From contig CM082578.2 of assembly GCA_040954595.2 (NCBI GenBank), positions 6,386,001 to 6,450,000 on the forward strand: a stretch of 64,000 bases of DNA. The letters run 5' to 3'. The notes beneath the pieces are model-generated. The model saw only the letters and a program-made list of their open reading frames with translations. It was not told where the DNA came from and made no database searches. The position numbers and the translations under genes are program-made. Source of the stretch: Balanoglossus misakiensis (lineage: Eukaryota > Hemichordata). Of the stretch, positions 12,930 through 23,242 are shown in pieces (the first letter of the stretch is position 1; every line of letters begins with the position of its first letter).

Positions 12930-15703
12930 TTACTGTGCATTGAATGCGGTTGACTGTTTTACATCGGAAATGATAAAAATCTTTAAAATGCTCGGTTGGA
13001 CCATGTAAAACCCCTTCTGTTGATATTTGAGACCCGTAATCACTGTCAAGTGTAATGTCGTCAGATCTGCCTGGTAGCTAGGAGCGTGTACTCGGTAGGA
13101 CATTAGTCGATTCCATCTGCCTGTTTGACGTCCAAAAGGGAGATATGTTACAAAATAGAAAACGAGCCTACCAATAATAACATCCTAGATGTATTTTATC
13201 GTCCAAAGGCACAACCTTACCAAGATACCAAGATCTACATGTGCATCCATTGGTCACGAAATATGATTCGCGAGATGGACGACCGTTGTGCCTTAATAGC
13301 GATAATACAAGGATATCATCATTAAATCGCCTTCATCCTTATCTGAAAGCAAAAGGAAAAGAATTACACGCTCACGCCAAACGTCTATCTGTGCGAGGGG
13401 ACTTGGTCAGATCAAGATCGACACTCTTTAATTCAACGCAAAAACGAACAAAACCAGCAATTCCAGAACAACAAAAGAAGCCAAAAAACCCGCAGCCCTC
13501 CCAGTAACAACAAACCCATACTGAATTGCACATACCCGCAGAACTCCAAGCAGTAGCCGTTTCCAAAGTGCTGTACAAGATAACTGATGACGCATTGAGC
13601 GGCTGAGGTAGCCAGCTGCATTCTGGCGTTGTGGTGTCGTCAGTTACGAGAAGCCATCCCGACCATTGATCGCAGATGTCAACATCGCCCTCGTTTACTG
13701 AGAACCCTTGACCTTCACTGTCGGGAAGAGAGGTGATAGTCAACAGACACAAGTGGGAGGGGATGATAAGATGTTGGGACAACTTATTCAAATTGCAGGA
13801 AATGGCTAAATGACACCAAATGGACAACAGCTAACCTTTTTAAAATAACAGAACTTACACTCTAAACTGAAGTGTTCAGCGATTGAACACATATTAGCAC
13901 ACATAATTGTAACACTTTTTGAACGCAGTACAAGTGTTCAGTACGAAAAATAGAACGCATGTGTTCAGATATTGAACACATAGTGTCTTCAGTTTTGAAC
14001 GCATTACATATGTTCTAAACTTTCATGAAATAGAACACTAGTTACGCGTCAAGCCAATGTAACACTTTTTGAACACAACCTAAGTGTTCGAAACAAGCTA
14101 ATAGAATGCATGTGTTCTATAAACCAGACAACATTAGACATTACAAAATTAGACACATACACACATTTACATGAATGAATGTTAACATTTTAATCAACTT
14201 AATGACAAACACAACTTTCTTGAGGACAAATGAAATTGAAAGCTACAGAAAAAATGATCGTTTCTATGAGAAAAAGTACGATTGCATTTTGAAGGATGAA
14301 ACGTGCCAATATTCAATGAAATTCTGCCTCGACAATACTTACGGCAGCAGTCCACAGGCATATGGGCAGTTTTATGTCAAAAGTGGAACAAAACTCTACA
14401 AAATCGACAGTACAGTGATCAGGAAACCGCAGCACCGAAATATCGTCTGACAGCAAAGGCGCCCAACTTGCATTTGATGTGCGCATGCCCGCCATCTGGA
14501 TTACCCATAAACCCTTTGGAAATGGGCAACGCTAGTGTTCTGTTTTGTGTCATGTTAGAACACTAGCATTCACAAATTGAACGCCACTGTTCGATAAGTG
14601 TTTTATCCTGACTTTTTATGTTAAAGTAAAAGGATTAAAGACATTTACGGCATTTTTCTCAGAAGCAATGTGCATGAAAACATTCCGAAAGGACAAAACA
14701 TACATTTGATTGCATTATTGTGTTCACTCATACACATACGTATATTATATGGAGCAAACAACATGTGTTTTCTGTGCGGTTGGTTTAAGAAGGGGACTGT
14801 TGGAAATAAAAACATGTTAAAAGAAATATTGACATGTTTGACATACAAATAAATGTTGTCTGAATAAAAACAGACGTAAAATTGGTGGTAGAATGGTAGC
14901 GGTAAACGGTTGAACACATCAATGATATTTCTGAACACATGAGTTCAATAACTGAACACATGTAACGCGTCGAATACGTTCAGACTGAACGTCCAATGCG
15001 TTCAGACTGAACGCATTGGACGCGTCCCAAGCGTCAAAAACTTTAGAGTGTAGAAGCTATGTAAATGATAATTGGTCATCCACGACGTTGCTTGCTAAAA
15101 CCTCGCATTTGAGAAATATTTGAAAGCGAATTCCTGAAGTCAGGCAAAATAATTACGAACGAGAGAAACGGAAGGGTGCAACACGAGACTTTGAGGGCGT
15201 CATCCTTTCTAAATGCGCCTGTCCAAGCATTGTACGACACTTGGTTTAGACATAGACAGTAGTCTATGGTTTAGAACCATGACCAATTACAGCGAAATGT
15301 AAACTTGTTGTTTGCATTTATAATCCAATGCTACAATCGTTTCCTCCTATTTATTTCATCTGGAAGAATGTTATGGACTTACTCTGCAGTCTTGTCACCC
15401 GACATACCAGCTGCTGTGTCGTTTGATAAATCGGTCCAAGACGATGCCAAGATACGACTGGCAGTAAACCAGTTCGTCTTGTTACTGCCCTCACCGTCGA
15501 ATGCAATCGTTGCCGTTTCAATTCCTTGTTTGAATATCGACAATTTAACCTGCGAATCGAACACGAAGAAAATAACTATGTTTTTTGCGACAAAATATGT
15601 AGTGACAAACTTTTAGTCACGTGAAAGTAGAGAGGTGGGGTGTACGACGGACAGACAGGCAGAGAAAGATAGGTATAGATAGACATATATAGATACTAGA
15701 TAA

Positions 15704-15760
<57 letters not shown>

Positions 15761-15977
15761 TGAAACAGTAGACATTTCTTTGAATTTTACGTAACTATAC
15801 AGTACAAACTTACATACTGAATATACAGTTTATCCCAGCGGTTAATGATGTCGTCAACATAATTTTCCGTACTGTTGACAGAGACTTCGGATTTATTGCC
15901 AACACCGACGCCATCTAACCAAAGTTGATAGAGATTAACGCCAGATCGCCCAACGCCAACGAAAACCACCTTCCAGT
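12930..15977 (-). CDS. Lectin gene exons 6-9: unnamed extracellular C-terminal module
   Basis: Exons 15814-15977, 15383-15549, 13536-13717 and 12930-13066 encode about 220 aa with no name I can give. Landmarks are LYQLWLDGVGVGN, then IAFDGEGSNKTNWF followed by SSWTDL, then SGWLLVTD, PECSW, SSVILYST and AWSSADLTTLHL. I recall similar F-D-x-G-S-x-K-T-N-W-F / GWLVV / CxW / FLYS / ADVMAVF ladders in secreted proteins of cnidarians and amphioxus, which suggests a widespread but poorly described module. The final exon is proposed because its SAD-LTTLHL start continues that ladder, the phase fits and a stop follows 44 residues in. It could be wrong. Confidence 0.55.
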
Positions 15978-17108
15978 CTGAAGTAAACAGTAAGTTATTA
16001 CGCCATCTTACAATGCAAACCATTGGAAATCGTCGAAATGAACGTCAGTAATTTTCCCCGACTTATTACACTGTTTATCCAGTCAGCGCCAAGCGTGTGC
16101 AACCAAGCGACGACTTTTCCACTGTTCTTTTAAACTGTCCGACCCCTTTAATATACATTATGCAACTCCTCAAGAGCACCAACCCCTGAACCCAATCCGT
16201 GCATCCACCCAGCCACCATCTCTCCATCCACACCCTTACCTGGTTCATCGGCAAAAACTTCGACTTCACAAAGCGACAACGTATCCTTTTCCGGGTCCGT
16301 CCTCTGCACGCTGACAAATCGCCCGAACAGGACACCACAATCCAGCAAAATCTGACTCGTCGCGTTCGGATCTATCTCCATGATGGCACTGTCGCATACT
16401 GGATTGTTTTCCATGACGCTGGACAGACCAACTCGCACTTCGGACGATAGAATTCTTTCGGCTGTGAAATATTCAAGTCATTGAAACTCTTTGCAGTAGA
16501 TGCCGCGGCATTAGTGTCTGAAATGCTTCGTTGCACACTGAGATCATTAAGGCATATATAAAGACAGGGAGACACACGGAGGGACAGAAAGGGTGGCAAG
16601 AAAGTTAAAATTAATACACACGGCAACAATCGCCTCTATTGGTCACGTTGATCTTCCTGATCAAATAGCTCCTCTGAAGATCGACCTTCCACCACGCGTT
16701 GGTTTTACGGCGAGTGTGAGTACATCTGCCAGGGAGTTCGTAGATATCATAGAAATTGTCGGTGGTGTTTCCATCCACGGCGGCGCCGGAGAAACCTCTA
16801 AACTGGGTAGACGACTGCCACGTCGGCTTATTCAGTGCAACGTTGATGAGTGGGATCTCTATAGACATATATGAGTGTGTGTCAATTGGCGGAAACTTGG
16901 CAAAATCTTTAATAAGTAGATGAAAAGGAGTTTGACAAAACCATCTCCAACCACTATCCATTAACAAACATGTCATTGCTAACATTTCTCATACCACAGC
17001 CACATGTCGGTCAGATCAATATCTGTAGCAGACAGACGCAACACACACAGACAGACAGACTGACACAGACTGACACGCACACACAACACAACACACAGAA
17101 CACACACA

Positions 17109-17158
<50 letters not shown>

Positions 17159-20100
17159 AGACACAGAAAAGACATTAGCTCACGTGTCACGCGTCAGCTA
17201 AAAATGAGTTAGAGTCCTTTTACTTGCAAATAGCAAAAATTCCCAAAATGAAGATCAAAATGTTACACCGTGAGGAATGATCAAAGCGGAAAAAAAACAG
17301 TCTGGATTCTAGATCAGTTAGTCTGGTTCCCTGCCCCAATCCCACCGCTGGCTGCGCTACGCTAAAGGGAAAGGGGGCAGGGAACCAGACTATAGATCAG
17401 TATGAGGATTCAGGGTCAAAATGTCACGTGGCCTATATGCCTTGCCAATAATAGCACTGATAACAAGTTCTTTGCCGCAAAAGGTCCGCATACTAGTATG
17501 TTGATGCCTGAAGCTTCCCACGGTATATTGGTGCAGTAGGCAACGCGCAAGATACTACTGTGGTACGTCCATGTTTCAGCTAACGAGAACGTGATTTAGT
17601 TGTTTATTTTTTCTGATCACAAAAATGGCAGGGTAAGTATCCTCAAATGCATGGTCAACTGCAAACAGATCTATATTTAGCTGCAATTATTGTAGCCTTG
17701 GTGGGTTGGTTGATCGCTGACGGCCGCACCGTCAGCGATCAACCAACCCACCAAGGCTACAATAATTGAAGCTAATCTATATTACACTTCGATGGAAGAT
17801 TCAAAGGTAGCCCATCTAAATCAAATGAGTCACAGTCACTGGAGGAAATGTTGTTTTCTGCTATTGATTGGCATAATAAACAAACAAATATGGTCACGTT
17901 TGTTTGTTGACATGTTAGGGTATACTGTATTCAACGGTGAAAAAGCTATTTGATTGGTTCAATTTGAATTCCCCTTCAGGCCGATCTGAGGCTTGTAAAG
18001 TCTCGAAAAATTAGTTTTTGGGTAAGCCACCTTTTCCACTATATCAACCCACTATCAGTGATTATCTCTAAAGGAACAGTCCACACCTCTTCCCTAGCTA
18101 AACCCTGAGTAGTTTTTTTCCAAGAGATCACCCCTCACGGGAATTGACTCCTACACAAACATTGCGCGTCAGCTGGCTTGGCTATAGTACATTTTAGTGT
18201 GTGTGCGACTTCGTACATATACATCTACGCCAACAATAACAATGGCTATTGTGGTTTTGTGATGTCTTGGGAATGTTTGAGTAACAATTATAGTTAATGG
18301 TGATTTATCTTACAGTACTAATATCAATGTGCGGATCGCTAGCAAGGAGGATATGCCAAATTTCAAACGTCTCATCGATGAAGTCAACTGGAATTACACA
18401 CTAGAATATCTTGAAGGTTTACGTCAACTCGATCCAGAAGGTTTTTTCCTTGCTGAAAAGGGGAATGAGCTCGTCGGTAAGTTATCCTGGTATACGACTT
18501 AAAAAAACATATGCTAATGGGGTTTAAAAACGTGGTTTGCCGGTATCACTTACATCGTTAAATATTCAAAAAGATTGCGATTACACCTAGAAATTTCTAA
18601 AAACATTCGCGAACAGTATCGGTGAAAATATATTTATGTCGCCCAATGTATGCTTTCGTCCATTATGGGTCATTGGACCATACATGATTCTTTAACCATG
18701 ATAATGTGTATATGTGTTCGTGTTGTAAGGTGTGTTATTATTTTCTGTCCATTTTGCATATTTTTTAATTTTCCCCTTCTGTTTTCGTAACGTTTCCAAC
18801 AGGTATTGGATGTGCCGTAAACTTAACGGATGACCTCGCGTTCCTCGCATTTCATGTCACCAAGAAGGAACATCGAAAACAAGGCGTCCAACGCACACTT
18901 CTGCACAGACAATTCGAACACGCAGGCGACAGGAACATTGGTCTACATTCGTTAGGCCAACGCCGCAAAGAAGTCAACACTAAAATCGGTTTTAAGCACA
19001 TTTCTTTTGAAACATCTTACTTCCGTGGCCAAGTAAATCAGTCTGTCTTACCCGGGCTTGACAAGGTTATGCCATCTGGCATCAAAGTATTGCCACTCAG
19101 TAAAATTTCATTTGATAGCCTGGTCAAGTATGATGCACATGTGTTTCAGTTTGAGAGGAAAAAGTTCCTCCAAATGATGTGTCACGGAACAGATGTTTCC
19201 AACTACATTGCCACAAATGAAAGTGGCCAAATTATCGGCTATATAAACGTGCGACCAGTGGGAAATGAATTTGCTGTTGTTCCACTGATCGCTGATGACG
19301 TCCTCACTGCCGAGGTGTTACTGATCACTATTCTTCATCAACTTCCGAATCGGTCTTATATACGAACATATACAGTAATGTCACACCAAGCAGCAGTAGA
19401 GCTGGCCAAAAAGTATGACATCCAAGACTTGATATTCACACTGACTTGCCATTACACACAAAAAACACTAGCCATCGAAATCAATAAAATATTTTCACTG
19501 CCTAATGCAGAAATTATATAGGTAGTGCGTTCTTAGTATTCCATAACAAGTTGACATTACTGTATAACCAGTGAGTTGTGACAACTATGTCTGAAACTAT
19601 CGTCACGCTCAAATTCCTGAGCTGATTTATAAAATAAAATGATCCATGCATATGTACCTTTCATCTAGCCTTTCAAATAAGAGCACAGTGTCATTGACGC
19701 TATTTTAATGTCTTAAGAATCACGACACATTAAGTTTAGAATGGCAACAATGAACTTTCAGTGTAGGTGTACATTTGCATGTCTACAGTTACAGGTCTAC
19801 TACACTGAGAAACAACCAATTTGCAGGCAAGATTCGACTGATTTCATTCGATCACGATTTCACCGAATGGTATCTTAATCTATTGCTACAGACATGACTG
19901 CATCATTAACAGTATATAGCTTAGTGTATTCACAATTAAATTGCCTTGTAAATCGAAATGGTGCCGAGTAGTGTTAATTTACACCGTTCAACATGTATTT
20001 TATCACTGATACATACCTATAAAACACACACACACATATACATACATACATACATACATACATACATACATACATACATACATACATACATACATACATA

Positions 20101-23100
20101 CATACATACATACATACATACATACATACATACATACATACATACATACATACATACATACATACATACATACATACATACATACATACATACATACATA
20201 CATACATACATACATACATACATACATACATACATACATACATACATACATACATACATACATGCAACGTTGTTTCATGTGAGTCAATGACCTCACTCAT
20301 CAAGAGACTAACCTGGCACTACAGGGGGCTAGGGAAGCTAGCTGTAATGAACGACCATACCTTTTTCACAACGAAGTCCCCGAAAACCGTCGGCGCAGTC
20401 ACACCGATATTGGAACGGCAACCTTTCGGACTCATCGGCGCACACTGAAAGCACGGTGCACGTACCGTTGTTCAGGCAACCGTTTACACAACTGCCAAGT
20501 TCATTTGCCTGCCGAAAGGGGGTGAACATAATTTGACGCATGAGATTGATGCAAAGATTACCGGGAGGAAATGGTCATTTCTTGGTAGAAGGGATGAGAG
20601 CAGTACAGACAATTCAGATCACCACATCCGTATATTTTGCTTCAGAACGAACTAAAAGTACACTGTATTGTAAAATTAAGTTTCAGCAGGAAGACAGTTA
20701 TAAGATAGAAGGAAATCCACTACTAAAAAGGACTTATGAAAAGTAACGTATCCATAATTTAAAACACTGTACACATCAGCAAGGCATAAAATGAAATGTT
20801 CTGTGTTTTGACGTGTCGTTCAAGCAGTTATGTGGTTTTAGTCCTGTAGAAACTGAAACGGCGCAGAGTAATATTGAACAAAATCTCGAAAATGAAATTG
20901 AAATAGAATTTGAAGGTGGTATCTTTTGAATTGGTAACCCGTTTAAAGTGGGCATTTATTTCACCTGAGAATTTCGAACTACATGTATTGAAGACTATAA
21001 CCATTACATCACGTACACAGGCTTTTGTTGACGTCAGCATTAATCTGGCCATCAATAATTTCTCAACGCTATGTACTTTTGAGCGTTTTCACTGCTAGAC
21101 AATTGCAACTGTCTGCAGTGCACTATGCAGGGCAACTGGCTTTGCGTCGGAGATTCATTTTTTCCCGCTGATATATAACTTTAAAAATCTTCAATTATTA
21201 AAAAGTCTTATATCTTGTACTGGTAATCCATTATTGAAATTCAGATCTTCGCATGCCATGCACATATCGAATGTTGTAACTTGCAAAAGTGTTTTATTTT
21301 TAAATATTCGTTAGCGAACCTTTTAACTAAATTGCATCCAAAAGTATAATTCACGTTACACTGTACTTATGGTTCGCACTATGGGGTCGGTTCTGTTTTG
21401 TTACCTATTGTTTGTAGTGAAAAATCAAACGAACGTGGCAAATAAGAAAACGGCGAACGTGGCTGAAATTCCACGTAATAAAAATATTATTAAAAGGTAG
21501 CAATTTTCCCCTTAATATAAGACTGGGTATTGCTATAAATGGCATCAAGATGTCCAAACAACACTCTAAAAAAACTTGCATTAAACGTTAGAGCATTTCC
21601 ATCATATCTAATCCTCTTCGTGAAGATTGATTCAGGTCACTAAGTCATGTAGCCAATATGGTACACAACTATTCCAGATGGATTTAGATGATCCTAATCA
21701 TGTATTGAAATGAAATGTCGTCCTTGGTAAAACAAAGTGATTCGGCACCCAATTTAGCAACATATAGACGGCCGACATGGTCATTGAAACAATAGATATT
21801 CAGAATATGGTGCCAAACTGTATTACTAACTATCCGTCACCTCCAATGTACACATGTCCATAAATCGCAAAAAATGGCGTATTTGGGTGTTCTAAATAAC
21901 ATATGATGGCGCTCTTTTTTTCGAGTGTGCCACCCACTGAAAATCTGTGATTGGCTAAATCTCCATTTGCCATGGTAACTGTAGCTGAATTTCCATAGGT
22001 GACCGTATATTAGCTAGTTGAGGAGCTGTATCTCTCAGTAAACAAAGCCATATGCTTCTTTTAATACAAAGACTGGGTATTTTAGAATTTATCATTGGCA
22101 GCGAAAATATTGAACAACACTATAAAAACTCGCATTTCTGAGTGGTGATATTTCAACAGTGACCAGTTTCGTGACAGGTAGACGACATTACAATTTGAAC
22201 GGGGAGATGGACAGCCGATACGATTAGCCTATAGTAATTGATGAGTGGCCTTCGGTGGAACTTCGAACAAAGTGCGTCGCTTCATTACAGCATGTGCATT
22301 TAAGTCAGATGACTACAACAATTCCTTGCATGGTTATCACATACCATAGCCTTACATAAAGATTGTTTGAGAAAACAGTGTTACAATATTGGCAATGTCT
22401 TAAAATTTTCACAAAAGTTGCCAAAAGAGGAGTTTTATTATTAATGATATAAAGAAAACACTATGTCACCATGGTTGATTTTTTGATAGACCTGGTCAGA
22501 TATTTTCGCAATAGGAAAAATATAGCTAATATAAAGTGGGGCATTTTAGTCCCTTTTAGCTATCGAGGTCACGAGTGAAAAAAATATCATTGCTATTCTT
22601 GTCGTACTACATGAATATGCACTGCATGTTATCCGTAATCTACAGCTATAGTCTCGTCAACCCGTCGCGTTGTAATACTTACGAGGTTGTAGTCGTTGCC
22701 GACTTCCATGTAGATGTAACCATCCTCAGCATCGACATCGGATGAAGAAGCCACTTCGTTCAGTTCACAGATGCCGCTGTACCTGGCGAAGTTGACCGAT
22801 TCACAGCCCGGGGTGTTGGCGCAGAGAAGGCCGCAGCTCAGGACGGTGCCCATTGCTTTGGACTCCAGTACGTGGTATCGAAGTTGAAATCCTGCCTTCA
22901 GGATGGTTCTGTAGGGCGCTTCAACGGACACCGAAACTACTGTGGTGTATTAAAAAGACACATCAGCCGCGGTGTTTTGTCGGAAAAACGGATATTTCAC
23001 GGAGAAAAAATAAAAAAAACTGAAATCAGTTACTTATCTACCACTACCACGAACAGGACAGGATCTAGACTGTCGACAACCTCTTGTTTCGTTTTGACCG

Positions 23101-23242
23101 TTGCTTCGCGTATATACTGCTGTACGAAGTTTCCGTAATATGCAAAATGTGAAATTACCAAAGACTAACCTGTTATATGCTGTATGCATGCTAGTAGTAT
23201 CCACACGACAGACAGCAAGCAAGCGCCGGATACATCAGACAT
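12930..23242 (-). CDS. Secreted PAN / EGF / F5-8 type C (fucolectin) multidomain protein, 9 exons, about 528 aa
   Basis: Exons read on the minus strand: 23170-23242, 22683-22939, 20361-20508, 16622-16858, 16240-16461, 15814-15977, 15383-15549, 13536-13717 and 12930-13066. All boundaries are GT-AG and all phases match. The sum is 1,587 nt, an exact multiple of three. The order is signal peptide (MSDVSGACLLSVVWILLACI), PAN/Apple domain, one EGF-like domain, a fucolectin-type F5/8 C domain and an unnamed C-terminal module of about 220 aa. The architecture is that of an extracellular carbohydrate-binding protein, of a kind expanded in amphioxus and other marine invertebrates, and a role in recognition or innate immunity is likely by family. 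No transmembrane segment or GPI signal is evident. A complete acyltransferase gene lies on the other strand in the 3.5-kb intron between the EGF and lectin exons. The last exon is the least certain part. Confidence 0.8.
13858..15050. mobile_element. Non-autonomous DNA transposon with CACTCTAAA ends in a lectin intron
   Basis: The element begins CACTCTAAACTG and ends TTTAGAGTG, flanked on both sides by TA, which fits a TA target-site duplication. The first several hundred and last hundred bases are crowded with short direct and inverted copies of GAACAC/GTGTTC. A perfect palindrome lies near 14,993-15,019. No transposase-like frame is present. It occupies most of the 1.7-kb intron between lectin exons 7 and 8. 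Confidence 0.7.
15709..15759. repeat. (GACA)n microsatellite
   Basis: GACA tetranucleotides repeat about twelve times inside a lectin intron. Confidence 0.9.
16240..16858 (-). CDS. Lectin gene exons 4-5: F5/8 type C fucolectin domain
   Basis: Two exons (16622-16858 and 16240-16461) form one discoidin-like lectin domain. The diagnostic steps are VALNKPTWQSS, AAVDGNT, a C-THT motif before AWWKVDL, then VTNRGDCC joined across the intron to PERILSSEVRVG, and finally LSLCEVEVF. In eel-type fucolectins the arginines of the NRGDCC and CC-x2-R stretches contact fucose, and both are retained here, so sugar binding is plausible. The donor after TGC-C (GTGTGT) was chosen because it is the only GT that keeps phase with the next exon. 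Confidence 0.85.
17040..17154. repeat. CA-rich simple repeat
   Basis: CA dinucleotides interrupted by GA run across this stretch and end in a pure (CA)n tract. It lies in the lectin intron upstream of the F5/8 exon in the transcript sense. The open frames over it are artefacts. Confidence 0.9.
17325..17392. mobile_element. Short inverted repeat with AGTCTGGTTCCCTGCCCC ends
   Basis: AGTCTGGTTCCCTGCCCC is mirrored by GGGGGCAGGGAACCAGACT about 30 bases later, enclosing CCACCGCTGGCTGCGCTACG. The enclosed sequence and the AGTCTGGT end recur next to the larger hairpin at 52,921-53,106, so both belong to one MITE family. Confidence 0.75.
17625..19521 (+). CDS. GNAT-family N-acyltransferase (HolE/YitH-like), 3 exons, 295 aa
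   Basis: Exons 17625-17632, 18316-18476 and 18803-19521 join with matching phases and GT-AG borders and total 888 nt including the TAG stop. Residues 5-140 form the catalytic GNAT domain. A strand (GFFLAEKGNELVGIGCAVNL) leads to the acetyl-CoA loop FHVTKKEHRKQGVQRTLL (about 73-90), which is motif A with the R-x2-G-x pattern. Residues about 165-290 form a second, GNAT-like C-terminal domain with YIATNESGQIIGYINVRP and the AEVLLITILHQL helix, as in the YitH/HolE two-domain acyltransferases. HolE transfers acyl groups to holothin in bacteria. The substrate here is unknown, and no signal peptide is seen, so it should be cytosolic. The coding first exon is only three codons long, supported by A at -3 and a GTAAGT donor. 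The whole gene sits inside an intron of the opposite-strand lectin gene. Confidence 0.87.
17678..17774. mobile_element. Perfect-stem hairpin MITE in intron 1 of the acyltransferase gene
   Basis: A 46-base arm starting TAGCTGCAATTATTGTAGCC and ending GCTGACGG is repeated in inverse after a 5-base loop (CCGCA at 17,724-17,728), with one mismatch. The same arm sequence builds the hairpin at 52,985-53,093. The RNA would fold into a very stable stem of miRNA-precursor size, but transposon origin explains it better. Confidence 0.85.
19633..19638 (+). terminator. Polyadenylation signal AATAAA for the acyltransferase gene
   Basis: AATAAA lies about 110 bases after the stop codon at 19,521, at the usual place for a short 3' untranslated region. 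Confidence 0.65.
20035..20264. repeat. (ATAC)n microsatellite, about 230 bp
   Basis: An almost perfect run of the tetranucleotide ACAT/CATA occupies this stretch of the lectin intron 2 region. Because four is not a multiple of three, all frames stay open on both strands and give phantom proteins of repeated HTYI or MYVC. These are not genes. Confidence 0.97.
20361..20508 (-). CDS. Lectin gene exon 3: EGF-like domain
   Basis: The exon encodes a single six-cysteine EGF module: C-VNG-C-LNNGT-C, then a longer loop with one extra cysteine (SVCADESERLPF), then C-D-C-ADGFRGLR-C. There is no calcium-binding D-x-D/N-E signature at the start. It lies just downstream, in the transcript sense, of a 230-bp ATAC microsatellite. 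Confidence 0.85.
22683..22939 (-). CDS. Lectin gene exon 2: PAN/Apple domain
   Basis: The exon encodes about 85 residues with the PAN pattern: LSCGLLCANTPGCESVNF, then GICELNEV and a hydrophobic YIYMEVGNDY strand. The cysteine spacing and the C-x3-C...C-x-SVNF...C-x-LN signature identify the family. PAN domains mediate protein or carbohydrate contacts in secreted proteins. The exon ends in phase 0 at a GTAAGT donor. Confidence 0.85.
23170..23242 (-). CDS. Lectin gene exon 1: signal peptide
   Basis: ATG at 23,242 opens 24 codons plus one base and ends at a donor (ACAG then GTTAGT). The hydrophobic core LLSVVWILLACI fits a secretory signal peptide. Phase 1 joins it to the PAN exon. Two acceptors 3 bp apart (CAG and TAG before 22,939 and 22,936) are both in frame, so the junction could vary by one valine. 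Confidence 0.75.

Noticed and set aside
14175-14566. Frames of 91 and 87 codons inside the lectin intron
   Set aside because: They lie within the CACTCTAAA transposon, and neither resembles a transposase.
17678-17774. Hairpin considered as a microRNA gene
   Set aside because: The arm is shared with a second locus that has transposon-like ends, so a MITE explains it. No known miRNA seed was recognised.
19958-20303. Four long frames of repeated HTYI or MYVC on both strands
   Set aside because: They are the ATAC microsatellite read in different frames. A four-base repeat without stops leaves every frame open.
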